Shown here in pieces: positions 45,063 to 54,095 of a DNA stretch of 64,000 nucleotides. The notes beneath the pieces are model-generated. The model was given only the letters and a program-made list of their open reading frames with translations. It was not told the origin of the DNA and made no database searches. The stretch comes from an uncultured Pseudomonadota bacterium. GTDB lineage: Bacteria > Myxococcota_A > UBA796 > SXON01. Every line of letters starts with the position of its first letter. Within the stretch, counting starts at the first letter, position 1. Position numbers and translations under genes: made by a program. The stretch lies in contig CAIQVJ010000058.1 in NCBI GenBank assembly GCA_903875225.1, positions 1 through 64,000 of the forward strand. Direction: 5' to 3'.

Positions 45063-46659
45063 CACCACCCACTGGAGCGCGGACGGCGTGACGCTCGATT
45101 GGGACGACCCGGTGGTGACCCTCGACGGGGACACCCTCGGGGGGACCAGTGACGGCACCGACGTCGTGCTGAAGATGCGTTGGGCGGTCGACGGTGACGA
45201 GCCCGCGCGGTGGTGGCGGCAGGGGTGGCAGTCCTGGTCGTGGAGCGGTGTGACCGGGATCGACGACGGCGATCCCGAGCCAGGCGGAGACGGCGACACC
45301 TTCAGCGTGTTGCAGGAGACCGCCAACACCTCCTGGGAGGGCGCATTGCTTGGACGCTCGGGTGGCGCCTCGGTGCACCTCGGTGCACTCTCGGCGGTGA
45401 ACGGCAAGGTGTGGTTTGGGGTGACGCCCGACGAGCTCTGGGTGGTGTGGGACCATCCGGCGCCGGGAGCGCTCGATCCGGTGCGGATCTCCGCGGGACA
45501 GGACCCGAACACGCTCTGGGAGGGTTGGGCGGATGGGTTCAGTGGCCGCGACCCTGGGCCGCCGCCCACGGGCTGGTCGGATTGGTACACGTATTACGGC
45601 CATGCCACCGAGGCAGACATCCTGCGAAACCTGGACTCGGCCGAGGGGATGGGCCTGGAGCTCCTGCAGGTGGATGACGGGTGGGAGCGGGCCTGGGGCG
45701 ACTGGCAGGCGAACGACGGGTTTCCGTCGGGCACTGCCGGACTGGCGGCGGCGATCGCGGCGCGAGGGCTCACGCCCGGGATCTGGATGGCGCCGTTGCT
45801 GGTGGACCGCTCGACGACCACCTACCTTGAACACCCGGACTGGTGGGTGCGGGACGGGGATGGCGCGGAGCTGACGGATGGCGCCTGCAACTGCGCCACC
45901 ATCGACGTGACGAGGCCCGACGCCGCGGCCTGGGTGCAGGATCAGATCCGGGCGCGGGTGGACGAGGGGTGGACCTATCTGAAGCTGGATTTTCTGTATG
46001 CCGGGGCGCGGGAGGGCGTGCGTGCGGAGGAGGTGACCGGCGCTCAGGCCTACTCGCTCGCGACCCAACTCCTGCGGGACGCCGCCGGCGAGGACACGTG
46101 GATCCTGGCGTGTGGGGCGCCCATGTTGCCCAGCGTGGGCTTCGCGGACAGTTGGCGCAGCGGTGCCGACATCGCGTTCTCCACGCTGCCCGATCCGAAC
46201 CGGGACTTCCTGCGCTGGCAGGCGAGGAACACCGCAGCCCGAGCGTGGGCGAACGGGCGCTGGTGGTGGAACGACGCCGACAACCTCATGCTCGCCGCCG
46301 ACCCGACCGCGGCGGTCGCGGCCCAGGTGGCGAGCGGTGGGGTGTGGCTCTACGGGGAGGAGCTCTCGACGGTGTCGACGCCCGATCTGAGCGGGCTGCG
46401 GGGCGTGCGCTATGCACCCGTCGATCCGTTGTCCTACGTGAGTGGCATCGATGGGTCCCCGGTGATGGAGCGCGCCTCTCCCGACGACAGCGTTCCGGTC
46501 GTATGGGAGGGGGAGGACGGGACCGTGGTGTTGCTGAACGTCTCGGACGAGCAGGTGGTGGCCGATGGGCCTGGCGGGACCGAGCAGATTGGCGGGGAGA
46601 CGGCTGGTGAGGGCACGCGGGTGCTGGAGCCGGGGGTGGGGGAGGTGTGGGTTCCGTGA
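45019..46659 (+). CDS. GH36-type alpha-galactosidase lipoprotein
   Basis: The 546-residue protein has a very short lipoprotein signal (MLLLLLACTK). The catalytic domain carries WSDWYTYYGHATEADIL, LLQVDDGWERAWGDW, GIWMAPLLV, YLKLDFLYAG with nucleophile Asp324, and DSWRSGADIA with acid/base Asp384, as in family GH36 melibiases. It probably hydrolyses alpha-galactosides at the cell surface. It starts inside the ppsA reading frame, overlapping by 44 bases. Its stop lies seven bases from the convergent ccoS stop. Confidence 0.82.
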   Translation: MLLLLLACTKSPPSDTTHWSADGVTLDWDDPVVTLDGDTLGGTSDGTDVVLKMRWAVDGDEPARWWRQGWQSWSWSGVTGIDDGDPEPGGDGDTFSVLQETANTSWEGALLGRSGGASVHLGALSAVNGKVWFGVTPDELWVVWDHPAPGALDPVRISAGQDPNTLWEGWADGFSGRDPGPPPTGWSDWYTYYGHATEADILRNLDSAEGMGLELLQVDDGWERAWGDWQANDGFPSGTAGLAAAIAARGLTPGIWMAPLLVDRSTTTYLEHPDWWVRDGDGAELTDGACNCATIDVTRPDAAAWVQDQIRARVDEGWTYLKLDFLYAGAREGVRAEEVTGAQAYSLATQLLRDAAGEDTWILACGAPMLPSVGFADSWRSGADIAFSTLPDPNRDFLRWQARNTAARAWANGRWWWNDADNLMLAADPTAAVAAQVASGGVWLYGEELSTVSTPDLSGLRGVRYAPVDPLSYVSGIDGSPVMERASPDDSVPVVWEGEDGTVVLLNVSDEQVVADGPGGTEQIGGETAGEGTRVLEPGVGEVWVP

Positions 46660-46666
46660 GGGCGGG

Positions 46667-46801
46667 TCAGTCCTCGAGGATCCGGGATGCCTCGTCGTCC
46701 ACCTCGTCGAACTGGCCTTGCCGGGCGGCCCGCAGGAACAGGAACGCGAAGGTGGCGCCCAGCGCGACGGACACCGGGAGGAGCAGCAGGAGCGCGCTCA
46801 T
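46667..46801 (-). CDS. ccoS: cbb3 oxidase assembly protein CcoS
   Basis: The 44-residue product MSALLLLLPVSVALGATFAF has one membrane helix and an acidic tail with DEVDDEASRILED, as in CcoS/FixS. It helps put haem and copper into the oxidase core. It overlaps the ccoI stop by four bases, the last gene of the operon. Confidence 0.9.
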   Translation of the reverse strand: MSALLLLLPVSVALGATFAFLFLRAARQGQFDEVDDEASRILED

Positions 46802-49026
46802 GCGCCCACCCTGCGGGCGCCGAGGATCGCGGTGAGGCTGGAGATGGGCATGAGCACGGCGGCCACCAGTGGGTTCACGAACCCGGCGAACGCTGCTGTA
46901 ACCGCCAGCGCGTTGTAGACGAGCGCGCGGACGACTCCAGCACGTGTCGCCCGGTCTGCGGCCATGGCGACCCGCAACCCGGCCAGCACCGGCGCGAGGC
47001 CCTCCCCGACCAGAACGGCGTCGGCGACGAGCACGCTCGACGCCGCACCGTCCGCCATCGCGATGCCCACGTTGGCCTCGGCGAGCGCAGGGCCGTCGTT
47101 CACGCCGTCCCCGACGAACAGCACGCGGTGCCCCTCAGCCCTGCGCGCCCGGATCCACGCGACCTTCTCCTCGGGGCGTGCGGGGGCGATGACCTCGTCT
47201 ACGCCGGCGCCGGCTCCGATCGCCTGCGCGACGTCGGACGCATCCCCGGAGATCAGCGCCACGCGGAGGCCCAGGGCTCGCAGCCCTGCGACGGTCTGGG
47301 CGACGTCCGGGCGCGGTGCGTCCCGCATCAGGATCGCGCCCAGGCCTTCGACCACGACGCCGCTCTCCCCCCGTCGCAGGGACCAGAGCGTGCCGTCCAC
47401 GATCCCGTCCAACCCCATCCCCACGGTCTCGACGACATCGGTGGCGTCGGCCAGCGCCACGCCGCGCTGCGACGCTGCTGTCACCAGAGCGCGGGAGACG
47501 GGATGGGCGCTCTTGCGGGCGAGGGCGGCGGCGATGCGGAGCACCTTCGGGTCTGCGTCGAGCACCACGGGCTCTCCGACCGTGAGGGTGCCTGTCTTGT
47601 CGAAGGCCACGAGGTTCACAGCGGCCAGGCGTCGAAGCGCATCGCCGCTCCGCACCAGCAGCCCGCGCCGAGCGGCTGCGCCGAGGCCGGCGGCGGTGGA
47701 GAGCGGCGCCGCAAGGGCAAGCGCGCAGGGGCACGCAACGACCAGCACGGCGATTGTCTCACCAGGCCCGCGCAGAGCGAGGGCCAACGCAGCGATCAGC
47801 AGTGTTCCCACCGTGAACGCCGGGGCGAGCCTGTCGGCGATGCCCGGGGCGGCTGGCCGGTCCGCGGCGCGCTCCAGCTCTGCGGCCATGCGCGCGACCA
47901 GGGTGTCGGGGCCAGTGGCCTCGACCTCGATCTCCACGGAGCCGTCGTCGACGATCGCCCCCGCGACGACCCGGTCCCCTGGCTCCACTGCGCGGGGCCG
48001 GGACTCGCCGGTCACGAGTGCCATCTGCACCCGCGCGCGCCCGGAGCGGACCACGCCGTCGGCTGCGACCTGTTCGCCGAGCGCCACGAGCAGCCTGTCC
48101 CCGCGCGCAAGCTGCGATGCCGGCACGCGCTCCACGCCCATCGCGGTCGTCCGGCGCGCGATCGCGGGCGCCGTCCCTGCCAGGGCCTGCGCGGCCTCCA
48201 CCGCACGGCGTCTCCCGCCCTGCTCGAGCACCCGGCCTCCGAGGAGCAGGGCGATCAGCATCGTCATCGAGTCGAGCCAGCCGTCCTCTCCCCGGATCGT
48301 GGACCACACGCCGTGGGTGTACATCGCGATCACACCGACAGAGACGGGGAGATCGACCGAGATCGCGCCGCCGAGGAGGGCCATCCCCGCGCCGCGCAGC
48401 AGGGGTGCGGCTGACCACAGGGCCGCCGGGGTGGCGATGGCCAGAGCGGTCCAACGCAGGAGGGCCGCCTCCCGGGGTGCGATCCCGCTGAACCACCCGG
48501 CGTAGAGCCCCGCGGAGAGCAGCATCACGTTCATGGCGCAGAACGCCGCGACGCCGAACCTCAGCAGGAGGTCCCGGTCCGGGGTCGCCGCTGCGGCCAC
48601 GCCCCGCGGCCGGTAGCCGATCCCCGCGATCCGGCCGCAGATGGCGTCGAGATCGACGCGCGCGGGGTCCCAGGAAACCCGTGCACGCCCCGTCGCGGGG
48701 CTCACCCGCGCCTCCACCACGCCGGGGAGCGCCAGGACGACGCGCTCGGTCACCCACGCGCACGCTGCGCACGTCAGCCCGCCCACATGCAGCCGCACCT
48801 CGCAGAGCCCGCCGTCGAGATCCTCGACCGGCGCATCGGCCCAGGCCGCGGGTTCGCCGCTTGGGCGGGGAGCCGGCTGGGTACGCATCGTGTAGTACCG
48901 CTCGAGGCCAGCACCTGCGATGATGCTCGCCGCCATCTCGCACCCAGAGCAGCAGTATCCAGCGGTCTCGACAGCGGCGCCGCAATGCGGGCACGCTGAA
49001 AACGCGCCGCGCGGCTCGGCTGTCAC
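46798..49026 (-). CDS. ccoI: Copper-exporting P-type ATPase CcoI (FixI)
   Basis: The 742-residue pump supplies copper to cbb3 oxidase. It starts at GTG 49026, overlapping the short ccoH-like gene by four bases. The N-terminus has a zinc-type CPHCG/CSGCE segment as in FixI. A metal-binding domain GGLTCAACAWV follows. The membrane CPC motif is VACPCALALA, phosphorylation DKTGTLT, and the hinge GDGVNDGPAL. Length fits the CcoI subclass. Confidence 0.93.
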   Translation of the reverse strand: MTAEPRGAFSACPHCGAAVETAGYCCSGCEMAASIIAGAGLERYYTMRTQPAPRPSGEPAAWADAPVEDLDGGLCEVRLHVGGLTCAACAWVTERVVLALPGVVEARVSPATGRARVSWDPARVDLDAICGRIAGIGYRPRGVAAAATPDRDLLLRFGVAAFCAMNVMLLSAGLYAGWFSGIAPREAALLRWTALAIATPAALWSAAPLLRGAGMALLGGAISVDLPVSVGVIAMYTHGVWSTIRGEDGWLDSMTMLIALLLGGRVLEQGGRRRAVEAAQALAGTAPAIARRTTAMGVERVPASQLARGDRLLVALGEQVAADGVVRSGRARVQMALVTGESRPRAVEPGDRVVAGAIVDDGSVEIEVEATGPDTLVARMAAELERAADRPAAPGIADRLAPAFTVGTLLIAALALALRGPGETIAVLVVACPCALALAAPLSTAAGLGAAARRGLLVRSGDALRRLAAVNLVAFDKTGTLTVGEPVVLDADPKVLRIAAALARKSAHPVSRALVTAASQRGVALADATDVVETVGMGLDGIVDGTLWSLRRGESGVVVEGLGAILMRDAPRPDVAQTVAGLRALGLRVALISGDASDVAQAIGAGAGVDEVIAPARPEEKVAWIRARRAEGHRVLFVGDGVNDGPALAEANVGIAMADGAASSVLVADAVLVGEGLAPVLAGLRVAMAADRATRAGVVRALVYNALAVTAAFAGFVNPLVAAVLMPISSLTAILGARRVGA

Positions 49027-49148
49027 CTCGCTTCCGAGGCGTAGGTCGGGTCGATGGAGTCCGCGTTGTGCACGGCCACCCAGGCGAAAGCGAAGTCGAC
49101 CAACACGACCGTGAGCAGACCGAGGGTGATCGCGATGGGCCAACGCAT
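49023..49148 (-). CDS. ccoH: Truncated CcoH (FixH)-like protein
   Basis: The 41-residue product MRWPIAITLGLLTVVLVDFA continues to HNADSIDPTYASEAR. It sits in the ccoG-ccoH-ccoI place and keeps the membrane helix and the DPTY-like segment of FixH. The usual periplasmic domain of about 100 residues is missing. It overlaps ccoI in GTGA and follows ccoG by two bases, so it is a translated unit. It may be a minimal form of the family, or the remnant of one. Confidence 0.65.
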   Translation of the reverse strand: MRWPIAITLGLLTVVLVDFAFAWVAVHNADSIDPTYASEAR

Positions 49149-49150
49149 GT

Positions 49151-50461
49151 TCAGCTCCCGTTCTTGAAGGTCGTGGGCACCCGGACCCGATCGTCACCGG
49201 AGGTGACCTCGAGGGTGACGGGCAGGGTCCTTGGGCCGTTGTTGCCGCCCGGGATGCGGATGATCACCGGCACGGTGGCATCCTCCGCCGGCGCGACCCG
49301 GAGATCGGCTGGCGGCGTGAACTGTGCCCCTGCTGGAAGCTCGAGCGCCGCCACCTGCACGTCCACCGGTTTCCCGGAGTCGTTCGACACGCGCAGGAGG
49401 TAGGTGTTGCGCACCCATCCGTCGGTGTCGACCGTGTACGGGCTGCCCGGCATGCGTACGATCGAGGCATCCAGGTCCCCCCGCTCGACGAGCAGCAGCA
49501 CGCCGGCGGCTGTGAGCAGGCTCAACAACGCGCCGTACGCCACGGTGCGCGGCCGAAACATGGGCCGGTTCTCCATGGGCTTGTAGCGGATGAGGCTCTG
49601 CTCGCCGAGCCGGCCCATCACGTCGGTGCAGGCATCCACGCAGCGGGCGCAGGCGATGCACTCGAGCTGCAGCCCCTCGCGCACGTCGATGCCCTGCGGG
49701 CACACCGCCACGCACTTCTTGCAGTCGATGCAGGCCCCGGTCAGCTCGGGCTTGGAGCCCGCGCCGCGGGTCTGCCTGGGCTCGCCCAGGAACACGTCGT
49801 AGGCCACCACCTGGCTGCCCGGGTCCATCAGCGCGCTCTGGAACCGTGCGTACGGGCACAGGTAGTTGCAGAACTGCTCCCGGAACCAGGCAAAATCCAG
49901 GAACATCACGCCGCCGAGGAACGCGACGAGGCCATACGCCCCCGCGCCCGCCCCGCCCGTCCACAAAACGCGTGCATCGACGAACCAGCTCACGAACGTG
50001 AGGGACACGGCCCCTGCCAGCACTGCGAAGGCGGTCCACTTCGCCGCCTTGCGCCAGGCCTTGTCGAAGTTCAAGGGCTTACGGTCGCGCGCCATGCGCA
50101 CGCCGCGCTCGCCCTCGATCCAGCGGTCGATGGGGCGGATCCACTCTTCGAGGAAGACGGTCTGGGGGCAGGCGTACCCGCACCACAGCCTGCCCCACAG
50201 GGCGGTGAAGAAGAACAGCGAAAACGTAGAGATGAGCACGAAGAGCACGATGAAGATCGTGTCTTCGGGGGTGAACACGCTTCGGCCGATCCAGGCGCGT
50301 CGTCCGGCCAGATCGAACAGCACCAGCTGGCGACCGTCGAGTCGCAGCCAGGGCGTCACGAACAGGAAGGCCTGGAGCAGGATGCCGACGATCCGGTGGA
50401 TCCGCTGATACCGCCCCTTGACCGAGAGTGGGTAGACCCACTCCCGGCGAGGCTCACTCAT
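49151..50461 (-). CDS. ccoG: Ferredoxin-like cbb3 maturation protein CcoG (FixG)
   Basis: The 436-residue membrane protein has five or so N-terminal helices with LWCGYACPQTVFLEEW, then two 4Fe-4S motifs (CIDCKKCVAVCPQG and CIACARCVDACTDVMG) and a C-terminal immunoglobulin-like domain. It helps reduce copper for the oxidase. It starts 15 bases after the ccoP stop. Confidence 0.95.
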   Translation of the reverse strand: MSEPRREWVYPLSVKGRYQRIHRIVGILLQAFLFVTPWLRLDGRQLVLFDLAGRRAWIGRSVFTPEDTIFIVLFVLISTFSLFFFTALWGRLWCGYACPQTVFLEEWIRPIDRWIEGERGVRMARDRKPLNFDKAWRKAAKWTAFAVLAGAVSLTFVSWFVDARVLWTGGAGAGAYGLVAFLGGVMFLDFAWFREQFCNYLCPYARFQSALMDPGSQVVAYDVFLGEPRQTRGAGSKPELTGACIDCKKCVAVCPQGIDVREGLQLECIACARCVDACTDVMGRLGEQSLIRYKPMENRPMFRPRTVAYGALLSLLTAAGVLLLVERGDLDASIVRMPGSPYTVDTDGWVRNTYLLRVSNDSGKPVDVQVAALELPAGAQFTPPADLRVAPAEDATVPVIIRIPGGNNGPRTLPVTLEVTSGDDRVRVPTTFKNGS

Positions 50462-50476
50462 TTGGCGGCCCCGCCT

Positions 50477-50962
50477 TCACTGGCCGCCGCCCTGCTCGTG
50501 GACGAACGCTGCGACGTCGGCGATCTTCTTCGGGCCGAGGACGGGGCCCCAGGTGGGCATGCCCTTCGCCGCCACGCCGTTGGTGATCGTGGTGACGATG
50601 TCGGTCAGCTTGCCGCCGTGGATCCAGGTTTCGTCCGTGAGGTTCGGCCCGATGCCGCCGTGCAGATCGGCGCCGTGACAGGCGACGCAGTTGGTCATGA
50701 AGACCTCCTTGCCGGCCGCGACCGCCTCGGGGGTGATGGAGGCCTCCACCGAGGCTGCCTTTGGCGCCGCCGCCACCTCTGCGTCGTACTCCAGCGCCTC
50801 GGAGGTTGGACGCAGGAAGTGCCGGTCCAGCCCGTATCCGACCGCAAAGATGATGCACCCGATGAACAGGCCGACCCACCAGGCAGGGAGCTTGTTGTCG
50901 TATTCGTCGATTCCATCGGCTTCGTCGGCGTGGCCTAGAAGCCGGTCCTGCTCACCACTCAT
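50477..50962 (-). CDS. ccoP: cbb3 oxidase subunit III, one-haem CcoP
   Basis: The 161-residue subunit has an N-terminal membrane helix (AWWVGLFIGCIIFAVGYGL), a spacer, and a single cytochrome c domain with the CVACH haem site and a GMPTWG Met ligand region. Classical CcoP has two haem sites and about 300 residues. The domain passes electrons to CcoO. It overlaps ccoQ by four bases. Confidence 0.88.
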   Translation of the reverse strand: MSGEQDRLLGHADEADGIDEYDNKLPAWWVGLFIGCIIFAVGYGLDRHFLRPTSEALEYDAEVAAAPKAASVEASITPEAVAAGKEVFMTNCVACHGADLHGGIGPNLTDETWIHGGKLTDIVTTITNGVAAKGMPTWGPVLGPKKIADVAAFVHEQGGGQ

Positions 50963-51135
50963 GACGCGTCTCCATCGTCCAGGGGAAGGTAGCCAGCGCG
51001 CTCGAACCGCGCGCGATTGTCAGGGTGCAGGGCCCAAACGGCCCAACCGACGAACACCAGGAAGGACCAGATGGTGCCCGCGCCGAGGACCCAGGCCATC
51101 GACGAGCCGGCGACAGAGTCGTAGATCGGGTTCAT
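50959..51135 (-). CDS. ccoQ: cbb3 oxidase CcoQ-like small subunit
   Basis: The 58-residue protein has one membrane helix (AWVLGAGTIWSFLVFVGWAV) and a short polar tail. It lies between ccoO and ccoP, overlapping both by four bases, as usual for ccoQ. It stabilises the complex. Confidence 0.82.
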   Translation of the reverse strand: MNPIYDSVAGSSMAWVLGAGTIWSFLVFVGWAVWALHPDNRARFERAGYLPLDDGDAS

Positions 51136-51827
51136 TTCGCCTCCGACAGGATGCGTTTCCCATCGGTGCCCAGACGCTGCAGGTAGGCGATCAGCGCGAT
51201 CGCCTCGAGGTCCGGGGCGGCAGTCACTCCCTTTCCGGCGAGACGTTCGACGATGCCTGCTGACTGTTCGGCCATCGCCTTGGAGGCTCCGGCTTCGCTG
51301 GTGTCTGCGTACGGGGTTCCCAGGTGCGCGAGTGCGGTGAGCGAGGCCGCCACATCGGCGGGGTCCACCTTGTCGGTCTCCAGCCATGGGTAGGGGGGCA
51401 TGATGCTCCCGAACGAGGTGCTCCTGGGGTCCTTCAGGTGCTCCCAGTGCCAGTCGTCGGAGTACTTGCCGCCGACGCGTTGCAGGTCGGGACCGATCCG
51501 GCGTGAGCCAAGCTGGAAGGGGCGGTCCCACTTGTACTCCCAGGCCCTCGTCCACGGTCCATACCGCAGCGTCTCCGCGCGCAGGGGGCGGATCATCTGG
51601 GAGTGGCAGTTGTAGCATCCCTCTCGCACGTAGATGTCGCGGCCGGCGACCTCCAGCGGGGTGTAGGGGTCGATGACCGGCTCGGTCGGGTCGGTGGGAA
51701 TCGCGTACATCGGGACGATCTCGACGAGGCCGCCGATGGACACGGTGACGGTGGTGAGGATCGCGAGGAGCGCGCTCCTGTGCTCAATGACCCGGCGATG
51801 CCAGGTCTCCCGGCTGGGCTCGCTCAC
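51132..51827 (-). CDS. ccoO: cbb3 oxidase subunit II CcoO
   Basis: The 231-residue subunit has a membrane anchor ([20 protein letters not shown]), then a cytochrome c domain with [31 protein letters not shown] and SIMPPYPWL. The GTG start at 51827 follows a good AGGAGGT site and overlaps the ccoN stop by four bases. It links the c-type haem to CcoN. Confidence 0.93.
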   Translation of the reverse strand: MSEPSRETWHRRVIEHRSALLAILTTVTVSIGGLVEIVPMYAIPTDPTEPVIDPYTPLEVAGRDIYVREGCYNCHSQMIRPLRAETLRYGPWTRAWEYKWDRPFQLGSRRIGPDLQRVGGKYSDDWHWEHLKDPRSTSFGSIMPPYPWLETDKVDPADVAASLTALAHLGTPYADTSEAGASKAMAEQSAGIVERLAGKGVTAAPDLEAIALIAYLQRLGTDGKRILSEAK

Positions 51828-53260
51828 GCTACCTCCTTGGCCGTGCCGGCCGGAGCTTGATTGTTGAGGGGGGCTGTGGCCGTCTTGAACACGTTCCAGG
51901 CCAACATGATCATCCCGGTCAGGTACATCAACCCGCCGATCAGCCGGATCCAGTAGAACGGGTTCAGGGCGACGACCGTGTCGATGAAGTTGGGGTAGCG
52001 CAGAAGCCCTTCGGCGTCCGTCGCGCGCCACATCAAGCCCTGGGTGACACCCGCCGTCCACATCGCCACGATGTAGAGCACGATCCCGACGGTGGCGAGC
52101 CAGAAGTGGGTCGTGGCCATGGGGACCGAGTGCAGCGGACGGTTCCAGAGGCGGGGGACCATCCAGTAGAGCATCCCGAAGATGGTCATGCCCACCCACC
52201 CGAGCGCACCTTCGTGCACGTGGGCGATGGTCCAGTCGGTGTAGTGCGAGAGCGCGTTCACCGACCGGATGGACATCATCGGCCCCTCAAAGGTCGACAT
52301 GCCGTAGAACGTGATCCCGACGACGAAGAACTTGAGCACCGGGTCGACCCGGACCTTGTCCCAGGCGCCGCGGAGCGTGAGCAGGCCGTTGAGCATGCCG
52401 CCCCAGCTCGGGGCGATGAGCATGATGCTGAACACCATGCCCAGGGTCTGCGCCCAGTCCGGCAGGGCAGAGTACAGCAGGTGATGGGGCCCGGCCCAGA
52501 TGTACAGGAACACGAGGCCCCAGAAGTGCACGATCGAGAGGCGGTAGCTGTACACGGGCCGCTCTGCCGCGCGCGGCAGGAAGTAGTACATCAAGCCGAG
52601 GATCGGCGTGGTGAGCAGGAACCCGACGGCGTTGTGGCCGTACCACCACTGCACCAGCGCGTCGGTGAGCCCGGCGAACACGGGGTAGCTGCGGGTGAGT
52701 GAGGCCGGCATCGCGAGGTTGTTCACCACATGCAGCACGGTGATGGTGATCACCATGGACATGTAGAACCAGATCGCGACGTACAGGTGCTTCACCTTGC
52801 GGATCGCCACGGTGCCGAAGAAGTTCGCGGCGAAGGCGAGCCACACCACGGCGATCGCGAGATCGATGGGCCAGATGAGCTCGGCGTACTCCTTGCCTTC
52901 GGTGTAGCCCAACGGCAGCGTGACCGCGGCGGAGACGATGATCGCCTGCCACCCCCAGAAGTGCACGGTCGAGAGCTTGTCGCTCCACAGCCGCGTCTTG
53001 AGCAGGCGCTGCAGCGAGTAGTAGATGCCGGCGAACAGGGCGTTCCCGGTGAACGCGAAGATCACGGCGTTGGTGTGGAGCGGCCTCAACCGCCCGAAGC
53101 TCGTCCAGGGCAGGCCCAGGTTGGCCGGCCACCAGGCAAGCTGCAGCGCGAGAATGGCTCCGACGAGCATCCCGACCATGCCCCACGTGATGGTGGCCAC
53201 CACGAAGTTGCGTACGGTCTGGTCGTCATAGTCAGGTGTAGCGGTGGGCGTTTCGGTCAC
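51824..53260 (-). CDS. ccoN: cbb3 oxidase catalytic subunit I CcoN
   Basis: The 478-residue subunit carries twelve membrane helices with the haem-copper ligands ([63 protein letters not shown]). It reduces oxygen to water and pumps protons. The GTG start follows GAGGAATGCC; a longer in-frame reading has no ribosome site. The 187-base gap upstream has no clear FNR box. Confidence 0.95.
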   Translation of the reverse strand: MTETPTATPDYDDQTVRNFVVATITWGMVGMLVGAILALQLAWWPANLGLPWTSFGRLRPLHTNAVIFAFTGNALFAGIYYSLQRLLKTRLWSDKLSTVHFWGWQAIIVSAAVTLPLGYTEGKEYAELIWPIDLAIAVVWLAFAANFFGTVAIRKVKHLYVAIWFYMSMVITITVLHVVNNLAMPASLTRSYPVFAGLTDALVQWWYGHNAVGFLLTTPILGLMYYFLPRAAERPVYSYRLSIVHFWGLVFLYIWAGPHHLLYSALPDWAQTLGMVFSIMLIAPSWGGMLNGLLTLRGAWDKVRVDPVLKFFVVGITFYGMSTFEGPMMSIRSVNALSHYTDWTIAHVHEGALGWVGMTIFGMLYWMVPRLWNRPLHSVPMATTHFWLATVGIVLYIVAMWTAGVTQGLMWRATDAEGLLRYPNFIDTVVALNPFYWIRLIGGLMYLTGMIMLAWNVFKTATAPLNNQAPAGTAKEVA

Positions 53261-53447
53261 GGCATTCCTCGGGCGCAGCGCGCTTGCAAGGAGTGTGCCA
53301 GCACGCCCATCCGCCAAAAGACGAGGATAGGCCATTTGGGGCGTGTGCGTTCCCACAGTCGGGGTGGGTGGGGTCGCACAATTGGGCGACTCGAAACATC
53401 GCCTCGGGGCGCGCCGGCGCGGCACGCGTCTTGCTGCTGATGCCTCC

Positions 53448-54095
53448 ATGGTCCCAGTTCCCCTCCTCGTCGGCGCGCTCGTCTCAGGCCTGGCCGGGAG
53501 TCCCCACTGCATCGCGATGTGCGGCCCGCTGGTGGGCGCCTGCGGCCCGCGCCCTGCCGCGTGGCAGGTCGGGAGGCTAGGTGCCTACGTGACCCTGGGC
53601 GCGGTGGCGGGGCAGATCGGGAGCGCGACGCTCCTCGGGGGGCCGCTCGCGAGCGGCGTCGCGGTTGTGCTCCTCTGCTGGTTTGCTGCGCGCCTCGCTG
53701 GTCTGGCGCCGGCGCTTCCGTTCGCAGTGCCAGGGTACGCGCGCGTTGCGTCGGCGCTGCTCCGCAAGCAGGGGCTGGCGGCGCGCCTCGCTTTCGGCGC
53801 CATGACCGCGCTCATGCCCTGTGGACTCGTCTGGAGTGCGCTCGCTGTCGCCGTGGCCGGGGGGTCGGCCCTTGCCGGAGGGGCCGCAATGGCCGCCTTC
53901 TGGCTCGGTGGGTTGCCTCTCCTCACGTTCGGCGCTCGGGGTGTGGGCCTTATCGCCCAAACCGGACCGTGGGGCCGCCGCGCGGTGGCGATCGCGGTCC
54001 TGGTGGCCGGGCTCTGGTCCATCCGGGTGCGTTCCATGCCGTCCGACGACGGTGCGCCCGCTTGCCATCACATCGTACCCGCACAGAGGTTCTAG
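53448..54095 (+). CDS. TauE/SafE-DsbD-type membrane protein
   Basis: The 215-residue protein has about six hydrophobic helices and the paired motifs [11 protein letters not shown] (near residue 20) and ALMPCGLVW, typical of the DsbD_2/TauE-SafE-like family seen beside cbb3 and copper genes. It probably takes part in metal or thiol-redox steps of oxidase maturation. The chosen start is the ATG at 53448 after a weak ribosome site. It is divergent from ccoN and ends one base before the next gene. Confidence 0.78.
   Translation: MVPVPLLVGALVSGLAGSPHCIAMCGPLVGACGPRPAAWQVGRLGAYVTLGAVAGQIGSATLLGGPLASGVAVVLLCWFAARLAGLAPALPFAVPGYARVASALLRKQGLAARLAFGAMTALMPCGLVWSALAVAVAGGSALAGGAAMAAFWLGGLPLLTFGARGVGLIAQTGPWGRRAVAIAVLVAGLWSIRVRSMPSDDGAPACHHIVPAQRF

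Noticed and set aside
41115..45590. A 1491-residue open frame on the minus strand
   Set aside because: It runs antisense to the pseudo-receiver and ppsA genes, has no recognisable domain, and is explained by GC-rich third positions of the real genes.
53261..53447. FNR/ANR box upstream of ccoN
   Set aside because: No TTGAT-N4-ATCAA-like sequence is present in this gap.
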